41,501 bases of DNA, taken from contig JAFGHP010000033.1 of NCBI GenBank assembly GCA_016930055.1, positions 1-41,501 of the forward strand, given 5' to 3'. The translations under genes and the position numbers were made by a program. The notes beneath the pieces were generated by a model that was not told where the DNA came from, did no database searches, and was given only the letters and a program-made list of their open reading frames with translations. How positions within the stretch are numbered: the stretch's first letter is position 1; every line of letters starts with the position of its first letter. The DNA is from Candidatus Bathyarchaeota archaeon. GTDB lineage: Archaea > Thermoproteota > Bathyarchaeia > TCS64. This document shows positions 16,098 to 24,075 of this stretch, piece after piece.

Positions 16098-16824
16098 ATG
16101 CAATATCATTTAATATCAACAGAAAGATGTAATTTATCTTGTAAATATTGTGGAGGCACACGCCTTTTAGAAAAATAATTCAGATATTTATGTTGACGTT
16201 TTACATTTACTAAATTAAGAAAATCCAACTTTTGATCATGTTCATTGGCAGATTGATGTTTTCTGGTCTGAACTTAAAAAAAGAAGAAATATTTACTTGT
16301 GGTTAAACGAATATAATAAAGGTATTACTAAATTAGTATGTTATTTTGGTGACGAACTTAAAAGGGGTAAAGTTCATGGGATTGTACCTTTCATACCAAT
16401 TTTAAAGACTTTATTAACTGGTGTACCAACCCCCCACATTCGATGTGGTTCTGGTAGAGACTCTTTCGCAATTATGAGTGATGGACGTATTGATGTATGC
16501 CCAATAGCCCCAGAACTTTCATTTTCTAAAGTTGGAAATATTATTACTTCTAATCCTCACGATTTGAAATATATACTCTCCGTCGGAGAACCATGCAGTA
16601 TCTGTGATATTAAATGGATTTGTGGTGGTAGGTGTTTGTTTGTTAATAAAACTATGTTTTGGGGAAGACCACTATTTGATAGAGTTTGTAAATCTACACG
16701 ACATATGATTTATGAATTAAATTATTTAATAAACGAAATAAAAAAATTGTTAGAAGATGGTATAATACATATTTACGATTTTAATTATCCGAAAATAAAT
16801 AATGGGTGCAAAATAATTCCTTAA
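16098..16824 (+). pseudogene. Decayed radical SAM/SPASM enzyme (AF1577-like family)
   Basis: The ATG at 16098 opens a frame with a radical SAM cluster motif CNLSCKYC (CX3CX2C) in the context expected for the AF1577-like putative peptide-modifying family, but it stops at 16176 just after CGGTRLLEK. In another frame the text resumes (16180-16299) with segments typical of the later part of the same family (DIYVDVLHLLN, stop TAA at 16216, then ENPTFDHVHWQIDVFWSEL). It continues in that frame through an intact SPASM region to 16824 (CGSGRDSF, DVCPIAPE, GEPCSICDIKWICGGRC). The middle of the barrel, probably around 150 residues, is missing. This indicates an internal deletion with a frame change plus one nonsense codon. 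Confidence 0.8.
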
Positions 16825-17306
16825 ACTTTAACTGTTTTTAATGTTTTTATTAGCGAAGCAATATTTTGACCTTGTTTTATACAGGTATCACGAGTTTTCT
16901 CATCTTCTGGTGAACCTACAGATACAGCGCCATAATGGTTCCAGCTAGAAGACCCTTGGATAATCATTCCATGAATTAATAAAGCTTCTAAAATTGCAAT
17001 TAAAGCAGTTTCTGCACCAGTATGTGTACCTCCTGAACTTACAAAAGCACCTCCAATTTTTCCTTCAAGGTTTCCATGGTATTTCGCTGAATCATCTAAA
17101 AATTTTTTTATTTTATTTGAGGGTAGACCATAATATACCGGAGATCCTAAAATTAAGCCATCAACATGTAATAATTCATCTACGTTAGCATCATCTACTT
17201 TTCTAATTATTGCTTCAACTCCTTCTTTCATTACTCCATGAGATATAAGATGAGCCATTTTTTCAGTATTACCTGAACTTGAATCATACACAATTAAAAT
17301 TTTCAT
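16821..17306 (-). CDS. Flavodoxin-fold NAD(P)H:quinone oxidoreductase-like protein
   Basis: A 161-residue flavodoxin-fold protein of the WrbA/NQO-like type, predicted to bind FMN. The phosphate loop is YDSSSGNTEKMA (about 7-18). The isoalloxazine-binding loops are LGSPVYYGLPSNKIKKF (about 53-69) and FVSSGGTHTGAETAL (about 87-101). I use the ATG at 17306 with AAGGTGG upstream; a GTG one codon earlier also fits. It lies 17 bases after a flavin reductase-like gene, forming a two-gene redox operon. Its 3' end overlaps the decayed radical SAM gene by 4 bases. The redox partner is unknown. Confidence 0.85.
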   Translation of the reverse strand: MKILIVYDSSSGNTEKMAHLISHGVMKEGVEAIIRKVDDANVDELLHVDGLILGSPVYYGLPSNKIKKFLDDSAKYHGNLEGKIGGAFVSSGGTHTGAETALIAILEALLIHGMIIQGSSSWNHYGAVSVGSPEDEKTRDTCIKQGQNIASLIKTLKTVKV

Positions 17307-17323
17307 CACATATCCACCTTCAT

Positions 17324-17854
17324 TTATTTTTGTTGTTCTCCTGAGTATACTCCAACAATTTCCCCAAAATAAAGCATGTGCAGATCTTTAGTTTTATACA
17401 TGTTTTGTTCTAAATTAGCATCAAGTCTACCTTCAGGCATGTCGACTTTGAAAATAGTAGAACATTCAAAAAAGATTGGACATTCTTCAATGTAAGTTGC
17501 ATTAATTTTAAAGCTTTTTTTTGCAGACAATTTTAATTCTGAAAATTTATCATAATTTTTACCACTTTTAGATCCACAGAACTCCAATACATTTGACATA
17601 TCTTCCGAAGGTATACAAACTGTGAATGAACCTGTTTCTTCAAGAAGTTTAAATGTATGTCTACTATGGCGAACAGCTACAATTATAACTGGACGGCCCC
17701 ACATAATACCTAGGAAACCCCATCCAATAGTCATAATGTTTGAAGGATGGTGATTACTATTTGATACTAATAATAAACCACCGTGACGAATCTTTTCATT
17801 AAACTCAACAATATTATCAAATGGATCAACTTCAATAAACTTCTTTTCAACCAT
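17324..17854 (-). CDS. Flavin reductase-like FMN-binding split-barrel protein
   Basis: A 176-residue protein of the flavin reductase/flavoredoxin family, which binds FMN in a split-barrel dimer and transfers electrons. Marks: GLLLVSNSNHHPSNIMTIGWGFLGIMWGRPVIIVAVRHSRHTFKLLEETGSFTVCIPSED, i.e. the conserved 'N.MtigW...w..P.i..v.v...r.T..li...g.F.vn.p' pattern spread over residues 26-86. The gene is cotranscribed with the flavodoxin-like gene, which could be its electron donor or acceptor. The start ATG at 17854 has an AT-rich promoter region upstream. Confidence 0.85.
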   Translation of the reverse strand: MVEKKFIEVDPFDNIVEFNEKIRHGGLLLVSNSNHHPSNIMTIGWGFLGIMWGRPVIIVAVRHSRHTFKLLEETGSFTVCIPSEDMSNVLEFCGSKSGKNYDKFSELKLSAKKSFKINATYIEECPIFFECSTIFKVDMPEGRLDANLEQNMYKTKDLHMLYFGEIVGVYSGEQQK

Positions 17855-18172
17855 ATTAATAAAATAGTTTTAGTAGAATAAAAAATAGTTATTATCTTAT
17901 ATAATTTTTATAAATATTTTATACGATACTTAATTAATAAAATAAGAAATAGTATAAAGCAACCGTTTTAAAAGTTAATTTCATTGATTAATTTATTTCC
18001 ATTCAAATATCTTAAAAATTTTTTAAATACTAGTAGTTTAATATTTAACTTTATAATTATACATATTTTTAGTTAAAAGTTATTGGGTTATTAGTAAAAA
18101 TAATTTTACTTAATTTTATTCCACTGAGAGCTTTTAATTCTCTTTATCATAGAATACTTTAGGGTGAACTAT
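17855..18172. other. AT-rich divergent intergenic region
   Basis: About 318 bases between two divergently transcribed genes. I see no open reading frame of note, no RNA gene and no repeat. It is very rich in A and T with several TATA-like stretches, so it presumably holds promoters for both flanking genes, but none can be singled out. Confidence 0.5.
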
Positions 18173-18619
18173 TTGGCTGAATCAAAGGAATTTACTAGTC
18201 TCGAAGAGGAAGTATTCAAAGCCCTAGATCATCAAATGAGACGAGATATCTTGAGGTACATAGGTGAGGGAAAGAAGCCTACCTTTACTGATATAATGAA
18301 TATAACAAGATCACCAGACACCCCAACACTCTCATATCATTTAAGAAGTCTTGCTCCCTTCCTTGTTCAAAAAGAGGGGAAATACGACTTGAATCAAATT
18401 GGAAGAGCTGCTTATTCTCTTCTACGCAGAACAACCACATATTATAAAGTAGCACTTTTACATAAGAAAAAAAATGCTGTTATTATTGGTCACATTGTTT
18501 TGTGGGGTAGTGCGATTGCAGCTGGTTTAGTTTTAGAAGTTGATACCTTTATGACAACAATAGCTTTGCCTTCATTAGCTGCAGTAAGCTTAATGATAAT
18601 TTATGAACTATTTGAGTAA
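18173..18619 (+). CDS. ArsR-like winged-helix protein with two C-terminal membrane helices
   Basis: A 148-residue protein. The N-terminal part (about 8-85) is an ArsR-type winged helix: EEEVFKALDHQMRRDILRYIGEG, FTDIMNITRSPDTPTLSYHLRSLAPFLVQKEGKYDLNQIG spread over the expected positions. Two hydrophobic segments follow (about 103-121 and 125-144), so the DNA-binding domain is probably tethered to the membrane. I chose the TTG at 18173 because GGGTGA lies 6 bases before it; a GTG at 18164 sits inside that sequence. The gene stands alone. Membrane-tethered winged-helix regulators of this plan occur in several archaea, but targets and signals are unknown. Confidence 0.75.
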   Translation: MAESKEFTSLEEEVFKALDHQMRRDILRYIGEGKKPTFTDIMNITRSPDTPTLSYHLRSLAPFLVQKEGKYDLNQIGRAAYSLLRRTTTYYKVALLHKKKNAVIIGHIVLWGSAIAAGLVLEVDTFMTTIALPSLAAVSLMIIYELFE

Positions 18620-18692
18620 TAAATATATGAAATTATAATTTGGAAAGTTAAAATGTATTTGAACTATTGATTTATATGATGGATCTAGATTT

Positions 18693-19055
18693 TTATATAA
18701 TATAATTTATATCAATTTTTTCAAAGTCTTTTATTAACTCGAGATTTAATTCAGGTGCAATTACATCAAAATCTTCTTCAGATAAATCTACCCAAGGACC
18801 AGTCAAAGCAGCTTCAGCAATTGCACTATTTTTACCAAAATTTTCAATACAAATCTTGTAAGTTAATTTTCTAACTTGTTGTTCATCTTCAAATCCGAGA
18901 CTATGTAGATATTCGTGTAGTAAAATAGCAAAAACATGTTTTTGGTATTCGAAGCCTTTTTTATTATTTAATAATCTTCTATTTAATACAAGTTCATTTG
19001 TACCCATTGGATGAAATGCTCCAACATTTAAAGGTAAATTACCTAAATAGAGCAT
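18693..19055 (-). CDS. HExxH metalloprotease-like protein
   Basis: The ATG-bounded frame gives 120 residues with a zinc-binding HEYLH motif (AILLHEYLHSLGFEDEQQV, about 46-64) preceded by FHPMGTNELVLNRRLL, a layout typical of small predicted zinc peptidases. The coding pattern clearly continues upstream without stop to about 19160 (LAQELEKTKTYGDIFSIV, then KKSLNLHRVGL). An AAGGAGG at 19170-19176 overlaps the nifU-like stop and is spaced 9 bases from an in-frame ATC at 19158-19160. No ATG, GTG or TTG exists in that stretch. The real protein is probably about 155 residues and cotranslated with the NifU-like gene. Substrate unknown. Confidence 0.75.
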   Translation of the reverse strand: MLYLGNLPLNVGAFHPMGTNELVLNRRLLNNKKGFEYQKHVFAILLHEYLHSLGFEDEQQVRKLTYKICIENFGKNSAIAEAALTGPWVDLSEEDFDVIAPELNLELIKDFEKIDINYII

Positions 19056-19174
19056 TAAACCGACCCTATGAAGATTTAAACTTTTTTTTACTGTTTTTTT
19101 TACTATAGAAAAAATATCACCATAGGTTTTAGTTTTTTCTAGTTCTTGAGCTAGATCGATTCGATTTTTCCTCC

Positions 19175-19396
19175 TTAGACTGATTCAACAGATTTTACAC
19201 TAGGAATTTTCTTTTTAAGATAATTCTCTACTCCCCATTTAATTGTCATTTGAGACATCGGACAACCAGCACATTGACCTTTAAGTTTAACTTTTACGAC
19301 GCCATCAACGACATCTACTAATTCCACATCGCCGCCATCCATTTGTAAATGAGGTCTTACCTCGTCCAAAACTTTTTTTATTTCTGCAGTACTCAA
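19175..19396 (-). CDS. NifU-like C-terminal domain iron-sulfur scaffold protein
   Basis: A 73-residue NifU C-terminal domain (Nfu-type) protein, a carrier or scaffold for [4Fe-4S] clusters. LQMDGGDVELVDVVDGVVKVKLKG is followed by CAGCPMSQMT, whose two cysteines (CxxC) bind the cluster. The TTG at 19396 is the start: a perfect GGAGGTG lies just upstream, while a GTG at 19426 abuts the TATA box and would be upstream of the predicted transcript start. It is followed by the HExxH gene, whose ribosome binding site overlaps this gene's stop codon. Confidence 0.93.
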   Translation of the reverse strand: MSTAEIKKVLDEVRPHLQMDGGDVELVDVVDGVVKVKLKGQCAGCPMSQMTIKWGVENYLKKKIPSVKSVESV

Positions 19397-19426
19397 AAGT
19401 ACACCTCCAAATGGTTGAGCGGACAC

Positions 19427-19436
19427 TATATTTAAA
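19427..19436 (-). promoter_or_regulatory. Core promoter of the NifU-like gene
   Basis: TTTAAATATA on the minus strand, about 35 bases before the TTG start, predicts a transcript start close to the GGAGGTG ribosome binding site, giving a very short leader. It helps exclude the upstream GTG as start. Confidence 0.5.
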
Positions 19437-19678
19437 CATTGAGAAAAATAATTGGGAGTAAACTAAAAATATTGATAAAAATTAATTATTACACTGTCTA
19501 AAGAATTATTTTAGTAATTTATACTTAAAATTTATAATATTTTTTAAAGATGCATAATAATTTTATGTAGCTATACTTGTTTAAATATTTAATAGAATTA
19601 AAAACTTGTCTTTACAAATACTTTTAATAAAAACAAAAATTTTAAATATTAAAACAAAACTATAAATTTGAATTAAAT

Positions 19679-20392
19679 ATGAATGAAAAGCTTCGAGAGT
19701 GGATTAAGTATCAGTCAATTTTTATCTTGATTTATTTCTGTATTTGTGGAACATTTTCAACAGAAACAAAAGGGTTTAACCCATATATAGATGAAACTTA
19801 TTATGAAGATTTATGGACATTATTAATTCAAGTACATTGTCCATATTATGGTATTACTGATGGTTCTGTATCAAAAAGTTGGTCTACAATTTTTACTGTT
19901 GGTGAAATAGGATGTATTTCAACAATTACTCATACATATGGAATTATACCAAGTCAAGGACGTTGTAAGGGATGGTTTCAAGTTTGTCGATGGGTTTATG
20001 AAAAATGGAGGGATTATGGAGACCCAAATTGGGAAGAAGAACGCTGGTATATTTTTTCTGAGGGTGAGGGATATACTTTGAAAAATATTTATGGTGATTC
20101 ACAATATACTTGTGTTGATGATATAACATCATTTACATATGCTGGTTATGATTCACTTGAAATTAATACTCGTTATGTTTCAATGTATAAATGGATCTGG
20201 GCAGATCCTTATGATTCAGGTTATATTAATTGTGATGTAGATAATAATAATTATTTTGGGCTAAATATATTAGGTAAAGTTAACATATTGGGTCTTGAAT
20301 CAGACTTAACATTTATATTAAAAAATTTTTATAACTCTTCGCTATTGCTTTTTATTTTATATTACTTTTCTTTCTTTTTTTTTAAAATATAA
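19679..20392 (+). CDS. Secreted, C-terminally membrane-anchored orphan protein
   Basis: A 237-residue protein. Residues about 12-28 (SIFILIYFCICGTFS) look like a signal peptide. The middle is rich in tyrosine, tryptophan, glycine and aspartate, with cysteines at about residues 58, 80, 98, 106, 145 and 182 that could form disulfides outside the cell. The last 25 residues are a strongly hydrophobic anchor (LLLFILYYFSFFFF) with almost no cytoplasmic tail. I recognise no domain. The ATG at 19679 follows an AT-rich region without a clear ribosome binding site, suggesting a leaderless transcript. It lies 69 bases upstream of the threonine operon but is not obviously related to it. Confidence 0.6.
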   Translation: MNEKLREWIKYQSIFILIYFCICGTFSTETKGFNPYIDETYYEDLWTLLIQVHCPYYGITDGSVSKSWSTIFTVGEIGCISTITHTYGIIPSQGRCKGWFQVCRWVYEKWRDYGDPNWEEERWYIFSEGEGYTLKNIYGDSQYTCVDDITSFTYAGYDSLEINTRYVSMYKWIWADPYDSGYINCDVDNNNYFGLNILGKVNILGLESDLTFILKNFYNSSLLLFILYYFSFFFFKI

Positions 20393-20461
20393 AAATGTAA
20401 TACATAAAAGTTAAAAACAAGTAGAATACCCCACTTATAGTCTAGGTGTACGAGATGATGG

Positions 20462-21373
20462 GTGACCGTCAAACAGATTAAAGTTTTTGCGCCCGCTTCT
20501 ATTGCTAACCTTGGACCAGGTTTTGATGTGTTTGGTTTAGCTTTAAATGAATTAGGCGATATTCTAAATATTGAAAAATCTTCTAAAAAAGAAGTTAAAA
20601 TATCGTTATCTGGTTTATCAAATAATATACCAATTGATCCCACAAAAAATAGTGCAGGTGTTGTTTTACTAAATATGATTAAACGTGAAAAACTAGATTA
20701 CGGTTTTAAAGTTGAAATTAAAAAAGGCATACCTCCCGGTAAAGGCTTAGGTTCATCTGGTGCTTCTGCTGCAGCAGCTGCTTTTGCTTGTAAAGAATTA
20801 TTAGATTTACAAATTGACAATAAAGATCTCGTAGAAATTGCAGCTCAAGGTGAAGCAGCAGTTGCTGGTAGTGCACATGCAGATAATGTATCGCCTTCAT
20901 TGTTTGGTGGATTCGTAATTGTATGTGAAAATTATGATTTCATACGGTTTGATGCACCCGAAGTGGGTCTAGTTATTGTTATGCCTGATTTATTTTATGA
21001 AAATAAAACAAAATTAGCGAGGTCTCTTCTTCCTGAAAAAGTTGATCTCAAAGATGCTGTAAAAAATATTGGATATGCTTCAAAAATGGTTGCTTCAATA
21101 AGTTTAGGAGACCCTGTTCTTTTTGGTAGAAGTATTTGTGATAATCTCATTGAACCTCATAGAGCAAAAATGATTCCTCATTTTAAGGAAGTTAAGAAAG
21201 CAGCATTAGATGCAGGAGCTTATGGATGTTCAATAGCTGGAGGTGGACCAAGTCTTTTTGCTGTAGGTAATGATCTTTTGAGTATTGGTAAAGCAATGCA
21301 GGAATCTTTCGGAGAAATTTCTTCTGAGATTTATATATCAAAACCTAATAACCGAGGTGCACATAAGTTATGA
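20462..21373 (+). CDS. thrB: Homoserine kinase
   Basis: A 303-residue GHMP kinase that phosphorylates homoserine with ATP, the step before threonine synthase. The N terminus APASIANLGPGFDVFGLAL (about 10-28) is the homoserine kinase signature, and the ATP loop PPGKGLGSSGASA lies at about 91-103. The C-terminal GAYGCSIAGGGPSLFAVG is also typical. The start is a GTG at 20462 with GAGATGATG upstream. It overlaps thrC by 4 bases and heads an operon of thrB, thrC, aspartokinase, asd and hom. Confidence 0.95.
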   Translation: MTVKQIKVFAPASIANLGPGFDVFGLALNELGDILNIEKSSKKEVKISLSGLSNNIPIDPTKNSAGVVLLNMIKREKLDYGFKVEIKKGIPPGKGLGSSGASAAAAAFACKELLDLQIDNKDLVEIAAQGEAAVAGSAHADNVSPSLFGGFVIVCENYDFIRFDAPEVGLVIVMPDLFYENKTKLARSLLPEKVDLKDAVKNIGYASKMVASISLGDPVLFGRSICDNLIEPHRAKMIPHFKEVKKAALDAGAYGCSIAGGGPSLFAVGNDLLSIGKAMQESFGEISSEIYISKPNNRGAHKL

Positions 21374-22647
21374 TTTCTAATTTTACATGTATAAGATGTG
21401 GTAAAAAATACGAAATAGGATCTATTTTCAATTGCGAGTGTGGTGGGCTTCTCCAAGTTATCCATGATAATATTAATTTTAATAAAGAATTTTTTGATTC
21501 AGGAAAATTTTCCAGTAATTATCCATATCAGAGTGGAGTTTGGAGATTCAAAGAGCTTATTTATCCAAGTCTTATGGTTGATAACATAATCACTAAATCT
21601 GAGGGAAATACAAATATCTATAATCATAAAAAAATTAATGATTATACTGATTTAATAAAAATTTCTTTGAAACACGAAGGAGAAAATCCGACAGGAAGCT
21701 TTAAAGATCGTGGGATGACTGTGGCAATATCTGAAGCGGTTAGACTTAATGCTAAAGCTGTTGCATGTGCATCAACAGGTAATACTTCTGCGTCCATGGC
21801 TGCTTATGCAGCTCAAGCGGGTTTACGTGCATTTGTGTTTATACCAGAAGGTGAAATTGCCTATGGTAAATTATCGCAGGCTTTAGCTTATGGTGCTAAA
21901 GTAATTCAAATTAAAGGTAACTTTGATGATGCAATGAAATTGGTGCAAGAGGCATCTAGCAAATTTGGGTTATATTTAGTGAATTCAATAAATCCATGGA
22001 GAATAGAGGGTCAAAAAACAATTATATTTGAATTATTACAACAACGCAATTGGAAAGTTCCTGATTGGATTATTGTACCTGCAGGTAACTTGGGAAATAC
22101 ATCCGCATTTGGTAAGGCTCTTTTAGAATTAAAAAAACTGAATTTTATTTCTAAATTACCTCATTTAGCATCGATTCAAGCAGAAAATTCTTCTCCTTTC
22201 TACAATTTATATAAAAATAAAGAATTTAAACCAATTATTAATCCCAAAACAATTGCATCTGCAATAAAAATTGGTTCACCAGTAAGTTGGGAAAAAGCAA
22301 TTAATGTGATTAAAGAGACCAACGGAGTTGTCGAAAAAGTATCTGACGATCATATAATGGATGCTAAAGCAGAAGTGGATCAATGTGGAATTGGATGCGA
22401 ACCAGCATCTGCTGCAAGTGTTGCTGGTGCACAAATTTTGAGACAAAAAGGAATTATAGATAAAAAAGATGATATTGTCTGTATTCTAACTGGTAATATT
22501 CTGAAAGATCCAGATAACACAATTAATTATCACATGGGATTACTAAAGAATATTAAACCTAGATTACAAAATATTCCAATTATAATTGATCCAAAAGCTA
22601 TTGACATACAACACGAACTCAAAAAAATAATAACTTTAAAAGGATGA
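21370..22647 (+). CDS. thrC: Threonine synthase
   Basis: A PLP enzyme converting O-phosphohomoserine to threonine. The 425 residues begin with a small zinc-ribbon-like segment (C7, C10, C22, C24) seen in many archaeal threonine synthases. The PLP lysine is K112 in NPTGSFKDRGM. ACASTGNTSASMAAYAA (about 135-151) and VPAGNLGNTSAFGKA are the phosphate-binding regions. The start overlaps the thrB stop (ATGA), and the end overlaps a possible upstream ATG of the aspartokinase gene. The last 40 residues form a short C-terminal tail. Confidence 0.95.
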   Translation: MISNFTCIRCGKKYEIGSIFNCECGGLLQVIHDNINFNKEFFDSGKFSSNYPYQSGVWRFKELIYPSLMVDNIITKSEGNTNIYNHKKINDYTDLIKISLKHEGENPTGSFKDRGMTVAISEAVRLNAKAVACASTGNTSASMAAYAAQAGLRAFVFIPEGEIAYGKLSQALAYGAKVIQIKGNFDDAMKLVQEASSKFGLYLVNSINPWRIEGQKTIIFELLQQRNWKVPDWIIVPAGNLGNTSAFGKALLELKKLNFISKLPHLASIQAENSSPFYNLYKNKEFKPIINPKTIASAIKIGSPVSWEKAINVIKETNGVVEKVSDDHIMDAKAEVDQCGIGCEPASAASVAGAQILRQKGIIDKKDDIVCILTGNILKDPDNTINYHMGLLKNIKPRLQNIPIIIDPKAIDIQHELKKIITLKG

Positions 22648-22652
22648 TAAAA

Positions 22653-24068
22653 ATGGAAGTTGAAATAATTAAAATTGGTGGATCCATACTTAAAAACTAT
22701 AATGATTTTAAAATAATAAGTGAAATAATACTTAACAAAAAAAATGAAGAAAAAATACCAATTTGTGTAGTTTCTGCCATGAAAGGAGTTACAGATAGAA
22801 TAATCCATATTCTAAGCAATGCAAGAAATGAAACAGAACTCTCTCTTCATCAACATATAGAAAATCTTTACAATGAACATCTTTCTGCTCTACCTAATAA
22901 TGTAGATTTAGAAGATTTTAAAAATGAATTCAAAAAATTAGAGACCGTTTTAAACTATATTAGAAGTAGTGGAGAGTTAAGCGACTCAGTATATGCTTAT
23001 ACAGTAAGTAGAGGCGAGAACTTTTCAACAAAAATATTATCCTACCATTTACAATCTATAGGTATATCTTGTCATAGCTTTTATGGTGAAGATGTTTTAA
23101 TTACCGATGATAATAACCGTGAAGCTGTTGTCAATTTAGAAAAAACTAAAATTAAAATTGAAGAAAATTTAATGCCTTATATTGAAGACGGTTTAATACC
23201 AATTATTGCAGGCTTTGCTGGTAGAAGTGAATCAGGATCAATAACAGTTCTTGGTCGAGGTGGTACTGATGATACTGCAGCTTGTATCGCATATTGTCTA
23301 GGTGTAAAAAAACTCATTAAATATGTTGATGAAGGGGGAATTATGACCCTTGATCCAAAATTCGTATCCGAATTGAAACAAAATGAAGAAATTATATCTA
23401 AAGTTGGTCATATACCAGAATCCAAAATTATACCTTATTTAAATTATATTGAAGCTTCAGAATTATTACGTGAAGAAAGAACTAAGGTAGTTCATTTCAA
23501 AGTATTAAAACCTTTAATGGACGGGAAAATTGATCTTCAATTAAAAAGCATCAATTCATTAGAGGAGGATGGCACAATAATTGGATATGAAAATGGTAAG
23601 AAAAACATCGTAGGAATGCCAAAAGCGATTAGCTTTCAGAGGAATCTTTATGGTGTTAGGTTTTTACCTAGTCAATCCGTTTTACCTACTGAAGTTTATG
23701 CACAAGTTTTCCAATCATTATTAAAAGCAAATGTTGATGTTCGGTATTTGTCGATTTCAGGTTATCAGATCTCATTATTATTACCTAAACAAGAAGTTGA
23801 TAGCGCACTAAATGCACTATCTTCTCTTGAATCGAAAATTGAGGTAAATCTTATCGAGGGATCAAAAGGAACATTCAGTATTATAGGCTCTGAAATGCGT
23901 GGTGTAAAAGGATTCTTAAGTAAAGTTACTGGTTTAATAGCGAAATATGGTATTAACATTGAGCAAGCAACTCAACCATATAGTGAAAATATTATACGTT
24001 TTAGCGTAAAAGATGAGGATATTCCTCTTGCTGTAGCTGCAATTTATGCAGAATTATTTAGGGAGTGA
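22653..24068 (+). CDS. Aspartokinase with C-terminal ACT domains
   Basis: Phosphorylates aspartate, the entry step to threonine in this operon. It has 471 residues. The amino-acid kinase domain begins with KIGGSIL (about 7-13) and contains SGELSDSVYAYTVSRGENFS and the VLGRGGTDDTAACIA segment (about 204-218). The C-terminal third (about 325-470) reads as two ACT domains, including MRGVKGFLSKVTGLIAKYGINIEQATQ, so feedback inhibition by an amino acid, probably threonine, is likely. I chose the ATG at 22653, preceded by GGATGAT, rather than the overlapping ATG at 22644. Lysine here comes from the aminoadipate route, so this gene probably serves threonine (and methionine). Confidence 0.94.
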   Translation: MEVEIIKIGGSILKNYNDFKIISEIILNKKNEEKIPICVVSAMKGVTDRIIHILSNARNETELSLHQHIENLYNEHLSALPNNVDLEDFKNEFKKLETVLNYIRSSGELSDSVYAYTVSRGENFSTKILSYHLQSIGISCHSFYGEDVLITDDNNREAVVNLEKTKIKIEENLMPYIEDGLIPIIAGFAGRSESGSITVLGRGGTDDTAACIAYCLGVKKLIKYVDEGGIMTLDPKFVSELKQNEEIISKVGHIPESKIIPYLNYIEASELLREERTKVVHFKVLKPLMDGKIDLQLKSINSLEEDGTIIGYENGKKNIVGMPKAISFQRNLYGVRFLPSQSVLPTEVYAQVFQSLLKANVDVRYLSISGYQISLLLPKQEVDSALNALSSLESKIEVNLIEGSKGTFSIIGSEMRGVKGFLSKVTGLIAKYGINIEQATQPYSENIIRFSVKDEDIPLAVAAIYAELFRE

Positions 24069-24075
24069 AAAAATT

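Noticed and set aside
16297-16824. Intact short SPASM-domain gene starting at TTG 16297
   Set aside because: Upstream sequence in the same frame is clearly family-like (DHVHWQIDVFW), and the radical SAM motif lies in another frame further upstream. It is a remnant of a longer gene, not a short intact one.
16098-17306. Mobile element or insertion as the cause of the broken radical SAM gene
   Set aside because: I find no terminal inverted repeats, target duplications or transposase fragments around the break.
17855-18172. Possible small RNA gene or CRISPR leader in the AT-rich gap
   Set aside because: No repeat units, no stable GC-containing hairpin and no conserved RNA motif can be seen.
19397-19426. 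GTG at 19426 as start of the NifU-like gene
   Set aside because: It directly abuts the TATA box, while a perfect GGAGGTG lies before the TTG at 19396, which gives the standard family length.
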